From the NCBI RefSeq assembly GCF_016908325.1, contig NZ_JAFBDR010000022.1, positions 1 through 64,000 of the forward strand: a stretch of 64,000 nucleotides of DNA, given 5' to 3'. The translations under genes were made by a program, and so were the position numbers. This stretch comes from Aquibacillus albus (GTDB taxonomy: Bacteria; Bacillota; Bacilli; Bacillales; Amphibacillaceae). This document shows positions 44,856 through 54,518 of the stretch, one piece after another. Positions within the stretch are counted from its first letter, which is position 1. Each line of letters starts with the position of its first letter. Below the pieces are notes generated by a model. That model searched no databases. It was not told where the DNA came from and saw only the letters and a program-made list of their open reading frames with translations.

Positions 44856-46445
44856 ATGGGTGTACTATGGTATGGTGGCACAATTTATACAATGCATGCA
44901 GAAGGTGAACAGGTAGAAGCTGTCTTCACAAATAATGGACAAATAGTTGAAACAGGGGAACTCGAAGTTATAAAAAAGAAATATGAAAAAAACATAGATA
45001 CTAGTTATGACTTAAATGGTAAGGTTATGTATCCAGGGTTTGTTGATAGTCACTTACATATAATTGGGCACGGTGAAAAATTACTTCATTTGGATTTATC
45101 AAAAATGTCATCACCTGAGCAAATAATCCATGCTTTACAGCAGCGAGTTAAGGATTTGCACCAAGGAGAATGGCTTATTGGTGAGGGATGGAATGAAAAC
45201 CAGTGGGAAAATCCAGAAATCATTCATAAACGTGTACTTGATGAGATAGCTCCTAACAACCCAATGATGTTAACAAGGGTTTGTAGACACGCGATTCTTG
45301 CTAACTCAGCAGCGATGAGTTTGGCTAATATCGAACAGGATACTATTGATCCTCAAGGAGGAAAGATTGTTCGAGATGAGCAGGGAGAAGCGATTGGTTA
45401 TTTCCTTGATACTGCTCAAGAACTAATCAAAAACAAAATACCAGATGTTACAGAATCCCATTTAGAAAAAGTAGTTAAGGCTTCTGTAGATGATTTATTA
45501 CAACTAGGCTTAGTAGGAGGGCATAGTGAAGACTTAAATTATTATGGAGGATTTAAGAAAACACTAAATGCCTTTAAAAAAGGAATTGATGGGAAAGAAA
45601 GAAAATTCAGGACTCACTTGCTTGTTCATCATGAGGTATTGGATGACATGATAAACGAAGGATTACAGTATGGCGATGGAGCAGACTTTATTGAACTCGG
45701 AGCAGTAAAAATCTTTTCTGATGGGGCTTTAGGCGGAAGAACTGCATGGCTTTCTGAACCATATGAAGATGACCCAGACAACTATGGTATAGCGATTCAT
45801 AGTATGGAGGAATTAGAAACCCTAGTTAAAAAAGCACGTGATCGAGAAATGCCTGTTGCTGTGCATGCAATTGGCGACAAAGCAGTATGGGCAATTGCTA
45901 AGACAATTAAAAAATACCCACTGAAAAATGGTAGGCGGGATCGAATTATCCATGCTCAGGTAGTAAATGAAGACGTGCTTTCCTTATTACAGGAACTCGA
46001 CGTTGTGTTAGATATTCAGCCAACTTTTGTCGCTTCTGATTTCCCTTGGATAATTGATAGGATAGGTCAAAGACGTGTCAAACAGTCGTATCCTTGGAAA
46101 ACATTTTTAAACAAGGGAATAGCTTGTGCGGCAGGGTCTGATGCACCAATAGAGGATGTTAATCCATTACTTGGAATTGAAGCAGCAGTTTTAAGAAAGT
46201 CGTATATAGATGGTAAAAAATATAATGAGAGCGAACAACTATCAGTTTATGAAGCAATTTCCTTGTACACGAAAGGAAGTGCTTATGTAATCTGTCACGA
46301 ACATGACAGAGGGCAAATAATTCCTGGATATGTAGCAGATTTTACTATTTTAGATAAGGATTTATTTAAGATTAAGCCTGAGGAAATTTCTTCATCTAGG
46401 GTAGAAATGACAGTGATTGATGAGGAAATTGTTTACAAAAGATAA
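44856..46445 (+). CDS. ytcJ: Metal-dependent amidohydrolase YtcJ
   Basis: Amidohydrolase-superfamily protein (amidohydro_3) of 529 aa. Metal-ligand motifs are DSHLHIIGHG, VAVHAIGDKA, IIHAQV and the late catalytic Asp region AAGSDAPIEDVNP. The superfamily hydrolyses C-N bonds of small molecules; the substrate is unknown. GAAGGAGAAG lies upstream of the ATG. The gene is monocistronic, convergent with the NAD kinase gene and lies after sspA, as in B. subtilis. Confidence 0.9.
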   Translation: MGVLWYGGTIYTMHAEGEQVEAVFTNNGQIVETGELEVIKKKYEKNIDTSYDLNGKVMYPGFVDSHLHIIGHGEKLLHLDLSKMSSPEQIIHALQQRVKDLHQGEWLIGEGWNENQWENPEIIHKRVLDEIAPNNPMMLTRVCRHAILANSAAMSLANIEQDTIDPQGGKIVRDEQGEAIGYFLDTAQELIKNKIPDVTESHLEKVVKASVDDLLQLGLVGGHSEDLNYYGGFKKTLNAFKKGIDGKERKFRTHLLVHHEVLDDMINEGLQYGDGADFIELGAVKIFSDGALGGRTAWLSEPYEDDPDNYGIAIHSMEELETLVKKARDREMPVAVHAIGDKAVWAIAKTIKKYPLKNGRRDRIIHAQVVNEDVLSLLQELDVVLDIQPTFVASDFPWIIDRIGQRRVKQSYPWKTFLNKGIACAAGSDAPIEDVNPLLGIEAAVLRKSYIDGKKYNESEQLSVYEAISLYTKGSAYVICHEHDRGQIIPGYVADFTILDKDLFKIKPEEISSSRVEMTVIDEEIVYKR

Positions 46446-46488
46446 CACTTATCCAAAACTGAAAGCTTGACTATTTAAATTTAATAAC

Positions 46489-46523
46489 AAAAACTGGACA
46501 CCAACTGTTGGTGCCCAGTTTTT
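46489..46523. terminator. Bidirectional terminator between ytcJ and NAD kinase
   Basis: AAAAACTGG..CACCAAC pairs with GTTGGTG..CCAGTTTTT with one mismatch and a tight loop, giving T runs in both directions. Confidence 0.85.
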
Positions 46524-46537
46524 CATGTTATACGAAA

Positions 46538-47338
46538 TTATAAAAAGGTTCTCTTTACACGATCCCAAAATGAATTATTTTTTAATTTTACTGTTTTGAT
46601 TCGGTCTTCACTTAATGTTACGGTTAAGTCTTTAATGTTGCGAATTGAATAAGCTTCATTGTCTAAACCAATAATTGGATAATCATTACCATCTTGGATT
46701 ATTTCTAGTTTCAAGGTTCTGTCATTGTTCAAGATAAATGGTGAACCTAATGTCCGATAACGATTGTTGTTTAATGAAGCCAATTCTGAAACCTGAAAAC
46801 AAGGGGTTTTTGGATCTACAACTGCTCCCAAAGTTGATTTGTTGTAGCCTGTACTACCGGTTGGTGTGGCTACAATTAATCCGTCACCTCTGAATCGTTC
46901 AAAATGATTATCATCAATAAATACATCCATAACAATTGTTTTTATGACTGTTGATCGAATACTTGCCTCGTTTAAGCATTGAAACCTTGCTTCTCCATTT
47001 ATAACTACATCAATGACTGGAAAACGTCGTACCTCAAGTTCTTCATACATCATGGAATTTACCATTTCATCATAATTATTTAAATTAAAATCACAATAAA
47101 GGCCTGCTTCATTTGATTGAGCTATTCCTACATACAAACAATCCTGTCGAAAACCAGTTTTTCGAACAGCTTGTAGAAATGCACCATCTCCTCCGACACT
47201 AACAATAATATTTGCACGTTGATAATCTTCTACAATTGTAAATCCATTACTTTTTGCGAGTTCAACTAATGGATTTAGTTTTTTTTCTAGTTCTTCACTT
47301 CGTGGATAATAAAAGTATAGATTTCTCCGATTGTCCAT
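46538..47338 (-). CDS. nadK2: NAD kinase 2 (PpnK2/YtdI)
   Basis: Phosphorylates NAD to NADP. The ATP/NAD site motif VSVGGDGAFLQAV has GGDG at residues 49-52. TPTGSTGYNKS is the second conserved block. The position after ytcJ/sspA corresponds to B. subtilis ytdI, the second NAD kinase. The open frame starts at ATG 47359, which lies before the TTAGGAGGGG ribosome-binding site. ATG 47338 follows it at the right distance and gives 266 aa. Confidence 0.92.
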   Translation of the reverse strand: MDNRRNLYFYYPRSEELEKKLNPLVELAKSNGFTIVEDYQRANIIVSVGGDGAFLQAVRKTGFRQDCLYVGIAQSNEAGLYCDFNLNNYDEMVNSMMYEELEVRRFPVIDVVINGEARFQCLNEASIRSTVIKTIVMDVFIDDNHFERFRGDGLIVATPTGSTGYNKSTLGAVVDPKTPCFQVSELASLNNNRYRTLGSPFILNNDRTLKLEIIQDGNDYPIIGLDNEAYSIRNIKDLTVTLSEDRIKTVKLKNNSFWDRVKRTFL

Positions 47339-47467
47339 GCTTGCCCCTCCTAATTTCATCTGTTTTGTATGTCATGTAGGGTTACTTGTTAAAATTTCCA
47401 TACTTGTTTTTATGTTATCACCATTGGTTACAGAATCATAGCATGTCATCAAATTGTCAAAAGATAC

Positions 47468-47497
47468 GTTTATGTAACTCTTATTTTGAAGATAATA
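47468..47497 (+). promoter_or_regulatory. Sigma-F-like promoter upstream of ytfI-ytfJ
   Basis: GTTTA (47468-47472), a 15-base spacer and GAAGATAATA (47488-47497). The sigma-F -10 consensus is GGnRAnAnTR, so one base differs. The distance to the ribosome-binding site is very short. Confidence 0.4.
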
Positions 47498-47519
47498 AGT
47501 GTTATGGGAGGTGCTTGTT

Positions 47520-48140
47520 TTGATTTGGTTGTTGATAGCTATTATCTTACTTGCCATTCTTATCCTAGGCATGTTTTTAAGATTATATACGAGCTTTGAG
47601 TTCTTATTAGACGGTGAAAATAGTTATTTTTATATAAAAGTAAAGGTGCTAGGTATAGTTATTTGGAAAAAACAAATTCTATTTTCAGAAGAAGATTTAA
47701 TCAATCCAAATAATGGTGAGTTAAACTCAGACCGAGAAGCGTATCGGCCAAGCAATTTTTCTTCAAAGCTACAACAGTTTAAGGAATTATTATTTCAGCT
47801 GATTGATGCAAAGCCACTTGTATTAAAGGTCTTGTCCAGGATTAATATTCATCGATTATATTGGAAAACTTACATAGGTACGGGTGATGCTAGTGCTACA
47901 GGTATTCTTTGTGGGGCTTTATGGGGGATGAAAGGGTCTATTGTTGGTTTAATTACTAATTATATGAACATACTTCAAAAACCGATGATTGAAGTTAATC
48001 CAACTTTTCAGGAAAAGCGCTTATATAGTGAGTGTAGTGGTATGGTTTCTGCACGATTAGGACAAACTATTTACACGTTTGTTCAGTTGATTAAATATGT
48101 CAATAGCAATCATTCTAATTGGGCTAATGAACCAGCATAA
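47520..48140 (+). CDS. ytfI: DUF2953 membrane protein YtfI
   Basis: A 206-aa protein with an N-terminal membrane helix (LIWLLIAIILLAILILGMFL) and a DUF2953 domain (FLLDGENSYFYIKVKVLG; RLYWKTYIGTGDASATGILC). Function is unknown; it is linked to sporulation by its neighbour gerW. The longest frame begins at GTG 47499, but GGGAGG (47506-47511) lies inside that frame and points to TTG 47520, 8 bases downstream. A gap of 20 bases separates it from ytfJ, so the two form an operon. Confidence 0.87.
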   Translation: MIWLLIAIILLAILILGMFLRLYTSFEFLLDGENSYFYIKVKVLGIVIWKKQILFSEEDLINPNNGELNSDREAYRPSNFSSKLQQFKELLFQLIDAKPLVLKVLSRINIHRLYWKTYIGTGDASATGILCGALWGMKGSIVGLITNYMNILQKPMIEVNPTFQEKRLYSECSGMVSARLGQTIYTFVQLIKYVNSNHSNWANEPA

Positions 48141-48160
48141 GATTTAAGGAGGTTGATAAA

Positions 48161-48643
48161 ATGAGTGAACAGCATCCAATTGAAGGAATGGTAGACACTG
48201 TAATGTCTAATCTAAAGGATATGGTTGATGTCAACATAATTTTGGGCGACCCTGTAGAATCACCAGATGGTACAGTTATATTACCGATTAGTAGAGTTGG
48301 GTATGGATTTGCAGTTGGTGGTTCAGAATTCAAACCAAACTCCGGAAGTCAGGATTCTGGCTCTCAAGACGGAAGCACAGATTCAAAAGATCAAGAATAC
48401 CCATTTGGCGGTGGTGCTGGTGGAGGTATATCGATTTCACCCATAGGATTTTTGGTGGTGTCTTCAAAAGGTACACAGATGATTCACATTGATAAAAATG
48501 CCCATTTAGCAGAGAAGCTAATTGATTTAGCGCCACAGGCAGTAGATAAAATCCAAGAGATGCTAGGAAAAGCCCAAAAAGATAGGGATAAAGAAAAGAA
48601 AGACCAAGATATGGATAAAGAAAAGAAAGATCAACAAGAATAA
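48161..48643 (+). CDS. ytfJ: GerW-family sporulation protein YtfJ
   Basis: A 160-aa protein of the GerW (YtfJ) family, needed in B. subtilis for normal germination. The family core is HPIEGMVDTVMSNLKDMVDV, followed by VGYGFAVGG and the glycine-rich GGGAGGGISISPIGFL. The C-terminus is a charged lysine/glutamate tail in which KEKKDQ occurs twice, so length may vary between strains. AAGGAGG lies upstream of the ATG. It is in an operon with ytfI. Confidence 0.93.
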   Translation: MSEQHPIEGMVDTVMSNLKDMVDVNIILGDPVESPDGTVILPISRVGYGFAVGGSEFKPNSGSQDSGSQDGSTDSKDQEYPFGGGAGGGISISPIGFLVVSSKGTQMIHIDKNAHLAEKLIDLAPQAVDKIQEMLGKAQKDRDKEKKDQDMDKEKKDQQE

Positions 48644-48731
48644 CATTATTAAATAGCAAAACAACAACTTAAAAAAAGCTTCATATACAGGTTGGAAAGT
48701 ATAAAGAAGTATAACGAGGAATAAAAGTAAG

Positions 48732-48762
48732 CTGCCATATAAGCTAATAATGGCAGTCTTTA
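48732..48762 (+). terminator. Terminator after ytfIJ
   Basis: CTGCCAT (48732-48738) pairs with ATGGCAG (48750-48756), followed by TCTTTAT. Confidence 0.65.
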
Positions 48763-48801
48763 TACATAATTCCCTATATTTGGATAGGTTTAAAGGATGT
48801 G

Positions 48802-48824
48802 CCCGGCAAACATTGCCGGGTTTT
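48802..48824 (+). terminator. Second terminator in the ytfJ-ytxK spacer
   Basis: CCCGGCAA (48802-48809) pairs with TTGCCGGG (48813-48820), followed by TTTT. It is separated from the first by a 39-base gap that holds no gene. Confidence 0.7.
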
Positions 48825-49018
48825 CCATTGCTTGTTGAAGTATAAAAACCTAGCTACGTATTAATTCCCAACATAGTAAATTTAGGATTTATCGATAGTC
48901 AAGTTTTCCTTATAAGTGATAACATGTAACAATGGTCGATTAAATAGAAACTTGTTAAAATAAAGGCACCCACCATTAAATGTATGAAATTTTTAAAGGG
49001 ATGAATGGAGGAGCAAAT

Positions 49019-50002
49019 TTGGAACAAACGAACGTTGAAAAATTATTTTCATCACTAGATGAAGTATCAGAGTTAATACAACAACAATTAGATCACCCAT
49101 ATATTGAAGGTCTTGCTTATGGACTAGAACTGTTGTTTACACAAGAGCCAACAGAGAATATAAACGATTCATTAAAAGCGCAACTAATTAGTAAGGTTAA
49201 AGAAATTGATTTAAAAGGTTATGAAAAGGAAGAAATAAGAAAAGCGATTCAATTAGCGATATTAAAAGGAATGCAGGGAGCAACGCAACAACAGCATTTG
49301 GTAACACCAGATACTGTAGCTATGTTTATTGGGTACCTTGTACAAAAGTTAACAGAAAAAAACGAGATAATTCGATTGTTTGATCCTGCATGTGGTTCAG
49401 CAAACTTATTAACAGCCGTTATTAATCAATTACATCAAAAAACACAGGCATATGGTAGTGAAGTTGACCCAACGTTAATTCAATTGGCTTTAATGAATGC
49501 AAATTTACAGGAAACAGAAGTAGAGTTTTTTCATCAAGATAGTTTACAGCCATTTTTATTAGAACCCGTTGATTGTGTTATTTCTGACTTGCCAGTTGGT
49601 TATTATCCAAACGATTTTCAGGCAAGTAAATATGAGCTTAAATCAAATGAGGGTCACTCCTATGCTCATCATTTGTTCATCGAGCAAAGTTTAAATTACG
49701 TGAAGGATGGAGGATTCCTAATCTTTGTTATACCTAATAACTTGTTTGTGAGTGATCAAGCGGACAAGCTGCAATCATATCTCCATAATCATGCACATGT
49801 GATCGGTTTATTGCAGTTACCACTCAGTATGTTTAAGTCCGAAAATAATGCAAAAAGTATTTTTATTTTACAGAAAAAGGGACAAACTACAACTGCACCA
49901 AAACAAGCCTTACTTGCACAGTTACCTTCCTTTAAAAATGTAAAAGCTATGAATGACATATTAGAGAAAATTAATCTTTGGTTTAAAAATGAAAGGTATT
50001 AA
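49019..50002 (+). CDS. ytxK: Class I SAM-dependent methyltransferase-like protein YtxK
   Basis: An N6-DNA-methyltransferase-like fold (HsdM type) without a specificity subunit. The SAM motif is RLFDPACGSANLLTAV. The motif IV position, usually NPPY/F, reads SDLPVGYYP here, so adenine methylation is doubtful. The final region FIFVIPNNLFVSDQ matches the family. B. subtilis YtxK likewise sits before ackA; function is unknown. The open frame begins at ATG 48980, but GGAGG (49007-49011) is 7 bases before TTG 49019, which gives 327 aa. Confidence 0.88.
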   Translation: MEQTNVEKLFSSLDEVSELIQQQLDHPYIEGLAYGLELLFTQEPTENINDSLKAQLISKVKEIDLKGYEKEEIRKAIQLAILKGMQGATQQQHLVTPDTVAMFIGYLVQKLTEKNEIIRLFDPACGSANLLTAVINQLHQKTQAYGSEVDPTLIQLALMNANLQETEVEFFHQDSLQPFLLEPVDCVISDLPVGYYPNDFQASKYELKSNEGHSYAHHLFIEQSLNYVKDGGFLIFVIPNNLFVSDQADKLQSYLHNHAHVIGLLQLPLSMFKSENNAKSIFILQKKGQTTTAPKQALLAQLPSFKNVKAMNDILEKINLWFKNERY

Positions 50003-50028
50003 ATTATGAGAAAATAACAAATTTTTGT

Positions 50029-50042
50029 CGCAAACGTTATCA
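50029..50042 (+). promoter_or_regulatory. cre-like CcpA site upstream of ackA
   Basis: CGCAAACGTTATCA fits the cre consensus TGNNARCGNWWWCA with a single mismatch (first T). ackA is a known CcpA-activated gene in B. subtilis with a cre upstream of its promoter, and ccpA is present in this window. Confidence 0.65.
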
Positions 50043-50188
50043 TAAATGGATTCATATTGCAATCGAGAGAAACCGGTGGTTAAAATGGTGTAGGGTAAGA
50101 AAGAATCGCTTTTAATTGGATTAAGACTCAGTACGTATTTTTAGTTTTAGGACTATAAACAAGGACTGATACGAAAGGATTGAATCAT

Positions 50189-51391
50189 GTGAGCAACATT
50201 TTAGCAATTAATGCCGGTAGTTCATCTTTGAAGTTTCAACTAATCGAAATGCCAGAAGAAATAGTATTGGCAAAGGGGCTAGTGGAACGTATTGGTATCA
50301 ATGATTCTGTATTTACGATAGAGGTACAGGAAAATAAGGATAAAAGCGTAACAGATATTCCTAATCATGAAGAAGCTGTTAAATTACTACTAGAAAAACT
50401 AACATCCTCTGGTGTAATCCAATCATTAAATGAAATTGATGGGATAGGACATCGTGTCGTTCACGGGGGAGAGAAATTCAGTGACTCCGTTCGGATTACG
50501 GATGAGGTCATTAAAGAAATTGAGGAAGTCTCGGATTTGGCTCCATTGCATAATCCTGCGAATTTAACAGGAATTAGAGCATTTAGAGAAATCCTTCCTG
50601 AGATTCCAGCTGTTGCTGTCTTTGATACAGCTTTTCACCAGTCCATGCCGGAGCAATCTTATTTATATAGTTTACCATATGAATATTATAAGAAATACGG
50701 TATTAGAAAATATGGATTTCATGGAACTTCCCACAAATATGTATCGGAAAGAGCTTCTGAACTGCTAGGTATTCCTTCAAATCAATTAAGACTATTATCC
50801 TGCCATTTAGGGAATGGTGCTAGTATTGCTGCGATTGAAAATGGCCAATCTATTGATACATCCATGGGTTTCACCCCATTAGCTGGTGTTACTATGGGGA
50901 CTCGTTCGGGTAATATTGATCCTGCCCTAATCCCATATATTATGGATAAGACAGGTAAAACAGCGAATGAAGTAATGAATGTTCTTAACAAAGAGAGTGG
51001 GATGCTCGCGCTTTCTGGTTTTTCTAGCGATTTAAGGGATATTGAAGAAAAGGCAAATAATGGGGATGAACGTGCAGAGCTAGCACTTGAAGTATTTGCG
51101 AATAGAATTCATAAATATATTGGATCTTATGCAGCACGGATGCATGGAATAGACGCGATTATATTTACCGCTGGTGTTGGTGAAAACAGTACGACCATAC
51201 GAGAAAGAGTATTAAAAGGGCTTGAATTTATGGGAGTATATTGGGATCCTTCATTGAATAACATTCGTGGAAAGGAAACCTTTATCAACTATCCGCATTC
51301 ACCAGTAAAAGTAATTGTCATCCCAACCAATGAAGAAGTAATGATTGCAAGGGATACCATCCGCCTTACAGATAAAGTTGCCCAAAAATAA
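50189..51391 (+). CDS. ackA: Acetate kinase
   Basis: Interconverts acetyl phosphate and acetate with ATP formation; it is the overflow-metabolism route to acetate. The family start [15 protein letters not shown] contains the catalytic Asn. [22 protein letters not shown] and [11 protein letters not shown] follow. TTG 50180 opens the frame, but AAAGG (50174-50178) points to GTG 50189, giving 400 aa. A cre-like site lies about 150 bases upstream. Confidence 0.95.
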   Translation: MSNILAINAGSSSLKFQLIEMPEEIVLAKGLVERIGINDSVFTIEVQENKDKSVTDIPNHEEAVKLLLEKLTSSGVIQSLNEIDGIGHRVVHGGEKFSDSVRITDEVIKEIEEVSDLAPLHNPANLTGIRAFREILPEIPAVAVFDTAFHQSMPEQSYLYSLPYEYYKKYGIRKYGFHGTSHKYVSERASELLGIPSNQLRLLSCHLGNGASIAAIENGQSIDTSMGFTPLAGVTMGTRSGNIDPALIPYIMDKTGKTANEVMNVLNKESGMLALSGFSSDLRDIEEKANNGDERAELALEVFANRIHKYIGSYAARMHGIDAIIFTAGVGENSTTIRERVLKGLEFMGVYWDPSLNNIRGKETFINYPHSPVKVIVIPTNEEVMIARDTIRLTDKVAQK

Positions 51392-51432
51392 TGTATTTTT
51401 AATTATTTTCATTTGGCATCAAGAAAATTTTG

Positions 51433-51468
51433 AAGCAACCTCTTTTAAACGATTAGGGGTTGCTTTTT
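51433..51468 (+). terminator. Terminator after ackA
   Basis: AAGCAACCTC (51433-51442) pairs with GGGGTTGCTT (51456-51465, one G-U), followed by TTT. Confidence 0.8.
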
Positions 51469-51536
51469 AGCATAACGTGGTATTAAAAAGACATATGGTA
51501 AATTAGTAATAATTAAACACATACAGAGGTGAGTTG

Positions 51537-52364
51537 GTGAACAATGATTATGTGCAGGAAATAATAACATGGGAAAAGTTGTTAGAGTCTTATCAGACCA
51601 ATCCTTACGAGGAATTTTATGAAAAAGGAATGAACCAATTATTGGTTTATCTTCGTTCCTCAAGTAAACAAAAATTGCAAAACAATGCTGACCAACTGTT
51701 ATTCTATGTCCATTCTTATTTACAAGGATCATCTATCCAACAGGAAGCTAGAGAAGCGATTATTAAGCTAGGAAAGGTGTTTGATCCTGAAGTTCATACA
51801 ATTGAAGATTTGCAATCCATGCCTCTTACTCAACTTACCTATATAGCAGAAAAACAAATGGAAAAAGAGAGGATGAGCGCTTTCGTTCAGGGCTCGTGTA
51901 CGGGAGCTGGAGGAATACTGCTCTCAGCTATAGATTTACCTGTACTAGCGATGATTAACCTTAAAGCTGTTCAATTGATTGGATTGTCATTTGGGCACAA
52001 AATAGATAAACCATATGAAATGATGGTATCATTAAAAGTTTTCCATGCAGCCACTTTACCGAAAAGGTTTCAAAAAAAGGCTTGGGATGAACTAAATGAT
52101 GAAATGAATAACACAACTCCTTATTTATATGAAGGAAAAGAGGAGATCACAAATAAAGCTTCAACAAACCAACTATTACAACAATTAGCTAAAAATATAT
52201 TGATTCTAATGACAAGAAAAAAGGTTGTTCAGGGGTTTCCATTAATCGGAATAGGAATAGGGGCTCTAACAAATTATCAATTAACCAGGAAAGTAACAAA
52301 TTTTGCTTTACGATTTTACCAAAAACGTTATCTCGTTGAGCACCAAATTCTGAGTGAGAAGTGA
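51537..52364 (+). CDS. EcsC family protein
   Basis: A 275-aa protein of the EcsC family. The central hydrophobic stretch GSCTGAGGILLSAIDLPVLA (about residues 117-136) and a later one (GFPLIGIGIGALTNYQL) are typical and suggest membrane association. EcsC in B. subtilis is encoded with the EcsAB ABC transporter; this copy is free-standing without transporter genes, so its role is unknown. TTG 51534 and GTG 51537 are both possible starts after AGAGGTGAG; GTG has the better spacing. Confidence 0.83.
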   Translation: MNNDYVQEIITWEKLLESYQTNPYEEFYEKGMNQLLVYLRSSSKQKLQNNADQLLFYVHSYLQGSSIQQEAREAIIKLGKVFDPEVHTIEDLQSMPLTQLTYIAEKQMEKERMSAFVQGSCTGAGGILLSAIDLPVLAMINLKAVQLIGLSFGHKIDKPYEMMVSLKVFHAATLPKRFQKKAWDELNDEMNNTTPYLYEGKEEITNKASTNQLLQQLAKNILILMTRKKVVQGFPLIGIGIGALTNYQLTRKVTNFALRFYQKRYLVEHQILSEK

Positions 52365-52404
52365 GTGGTATTTTACTAAGCCGCTTCGACCTGCTTGCTT
52401 CAAA

Positions 52405-52446
52405 AGGCTAGTGACACATTGTTGCATTGTTACTAGTCTTTTTTAT
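52405..52446 (+). terminator. Terminator after the EcsC gene
   Basis: AGGCTAGTGACA (52405-52416) pairs with TGTTACTAGTCT (52428-52439, two G-U pairs), followed by a long T run. Confidence 0.85.
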
Positions 52447-52608
52447 TTTGCTGTGTTAAAGTTCGATGTTGATTTTTTGACACTTGTTGAGAAGAGGTGA
52501 ACTTGAGTTTTTCTAATAGCTTTTATTCAATTGTTCATGTACCATATACTTGTAAAATCTCTAACTATAACTACTAACCAAAAATAGTTTAGTGGAGGGA
52601 GGATGACT

Positions 52609-53361
52609 GTGGGACATGCCATCATTACTGCTGGAACGAAAGGTTTAGGCTTAAAAGTAACAGAATCCTTTGTTCGCGAAGGTCATCAAGTAACTGTTAC
52701 TTATTGGAAAGATGAAATGAGGGCCAAAGAACTTAAAAAGAGGTATGCAGATAACCAATTACATATTGTTCAAGCTGATGTAACAAGCAAAAAAGATATA
52801 GAAAAATTAGTAAGCGAAGCTACCCTTCGATTTGGTACCGTTGATTATCTAATTAACAATGCAGGGCCATTTGTTTTTGAAAGAAAAAAATTAATGGACT
52901 ACTCAAACCATGAATGGGATTTGATGATCAGAGGTAATTTAGATGCCGTGTTCCATTTGCTTAAACTAACGGTTCCTATGATGAGGGATCAAGACTTTGG
53001 TCGGATTGTGAATTATGGTTTCCAAGGTGCTAACTCTGCATCCGGTTGGTTAAACCGTTCCGCATTTGCAGCAGCAAAAGTAGGACTTGTTTCATTAACA
53101 AAAACAATCGCATTGGAGGAAGCTGAACATGGGATTACTTCCAATATGATATGTCCTGGAAACATTATCGGAGATATGAAAGAGTCTAGTATAAGTGAAA
53201 GTAGAGAAATACTGGATGAGAATACACCAATAGGAAGATCAGGAACAGGTGAAGATATTGCAAGAGCCATCCTTTTTCTTTGTGAAAAAAATTCAGATAT
53301 GATAACAGGCTCAGTGTTTGAAGTAACTGGCGGATTAGATGTGATAAATAGATATCGTTAA
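52609..53361 (+). CDS. ytkK: Short-chain dehydrogenase/reductase-like protein YtkK
   Basis: An SDR-fold protein of 250 aa. The cofactor loop TAGTKGLG and the NNAG motif are intact, so it should bind NAD(P). In the catalytic YxxxK segment the tyrosine is replaced: SAFAAAK has Phe where Tyr is expected (Phe153, Lys157). Ordinary SDR chemistry may therefore be altered, or another tyrosine may be used. ATG 52603 abuts the SD region GGAGGGAGG; GTG 52609 has the better spacing and is chosen. It precedes ald by 32 bases and may be cotranscribed. Confidence 0.83.
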   Translation: MGHAIITAGTKGLGLKVTESFVREGHQVTVTYWKDEMRAKELKKRYADNQLHIVQADVTSKKDIEKLVSEATLRFGTVDYLINNAGPFVFERKKLMDYSNHEWDLMIRGNLDAVFHLLKLTVPMMRDQDFGRIVNYGFQGANSASGWLNRSAFAAAKVGLVSLTKTIALEEAEHGITSNMICPGNIIGDMKESSISESREILDENTPIGRSGTGEDIARAILFLCEKNSDMITGSVFEVTGGLDVINRYR

Positions 53362-53393
53362 ATAGAAAAAATAGAGATTATGGGGGTCATACA

Positions 53394-54518
53394 ATGAAAA
53401 TCGGCATTCCAAAAGAGATGAAAAATAATGAAAATCGCGTGGCAATAACTCCAGCTGGTGTAATGACGTTGGGGAATGCAGGGCACACGGTATCAATTGA
53501 AACACAAGCAGGTTTGGATTCAGGGTTTACGGATAATCAATATCGAGAAGCAGGTGCAATAATTGTTGATTCAGCTGCTGAAGCTTGGGAACAAGAGCTT
53601 GTTTTAAAAGTGAAGGAACCATTACCGGAAGAGTACCATTATTTTTACGAAGGTCTCATTTTGTTTACATATTTACACCTTGCTCCTGAACCTGAATTAA
53701 CAAAAGCTTTAATACAGAGTAAGGTTGTCGGCATTGCCTATGAAACAGTCCAATTACCCGATGGATCTTTACCATTGCTAACACCAATGAGTGAAGTAGC
53801 AGGAAGAATGGCTTCCCAGATTGGTGCACAATTTTTAGAAAAGTCAAATGGTGGAAGAGGAATATTACTGTCAGGCATCCCTGGAGTTAAAAGGGGAAAG
53901 GTTACCGTTATTGGCGGAGGAGTTGTCGGAACAAATGCAGCAAAAATTGCCATCGGTTTAGGTGCGGATGTTACCATTATCGACTTAAACCCTGACAGAT
54001 TAAGAGAATTAGATGACATCTTTGGTTCTTCTATTAATACACTGATGTCAAATCCTTTAAATATTGAACAATCCATCAGCGAGTCTGATCTTGTCATAGG
54101 AGCTGTTTTAATTCCAGGAGCAAAAGCACCAAAACTTATCACAGAGCAAATGGTTCAAGCAATGCCAGAAGGCTCCGTTATTGTTGATGTGGCGATTGAT
54201 CAAGGTGGTATATTTGAAACAACGGACAGAATTACTACCCATGATAATCCGACCTATACGAAGCATGGAGTACTTCATTATGCAGTAGCCAATATGCCGG
54301 GAGCAGTACCTAGAACGTCCACGATGGGCTTAACTAATGTTACCATTCCTTATGCACTTCAGCTAGCAAACAAAGGGTATCAGAAAGCTTGCTTAGAACA
54401 TCCTTCGTTGTTAAAAGGTATCAATACTTTAAACGGTTATGTTACGTACCAAGCTGTTGCAGAAGCGCAACAATTAGAGTATGCTGATGCGGCTACATTA
54501 TTAAAAGAATCCATTTAA
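53394..54518 (+). CDS. ald: Alanine dehydrogenase
   Basis: NAD-dependent enzyme converting L-alanine to pyruvate and ammonia, which supports alanine use, including during spore formation and outgrowth. [20 protein letters not shown] is the family opening. The substrate Lys and His lie in [13 protein letters not shown] and FTYLHLAP. The Rossmann loop is [12 protein letters not shown], and VDVAIDQGG follows. 374 aa is full length. GGGGG precedes the ATG by a normal distance. Confidence 0.95.
   Translation: MKIGIPKEMKNNENRVAITPAGVMTLGNAGHTVSIETQAGLDSGFTDNQYREAGAIIVDSAAEAWEQELVLKVKEPLPEEYHYFYEGLILFTYLHLAPEPELTKALIQSKVVGIAYETVQLPDGSLPLLTPMSEVAGRMASQIGAQFLEKSNGGRGILLSGIPGVKRGKVTVIGGGVVGTNAAKIAIGLGADVTIIDLNPDRLRELDDIFGSSINTLMSNPLNIEQSISESDLVIGAVLIPGAKAPKLITEQMVQAMPEGSVIVDVAIDQGGIFETTDRITTHDNPTYTKHGVLHYAVANMPGAVPRTSTMGLTNVTIPYALQLANKGYQKACLEHPSLLKGINTLNGYVTYQAVAEAQQLEYADAATLLKESI

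Larger units (their letters stand above)
48644..49018 (+). other. Gene-free spacer between ytfJ and ytxK with two terminators
   Basis: 375 bases without a coding frame. It contains two separate hairpin terminators (48732-48762 and 48802-48824). A TGTTAAAAT extended -10 (48953-48961) that may serve ytxK is also present. In B. subtilis tpx lies here. Confidence 0.65.
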
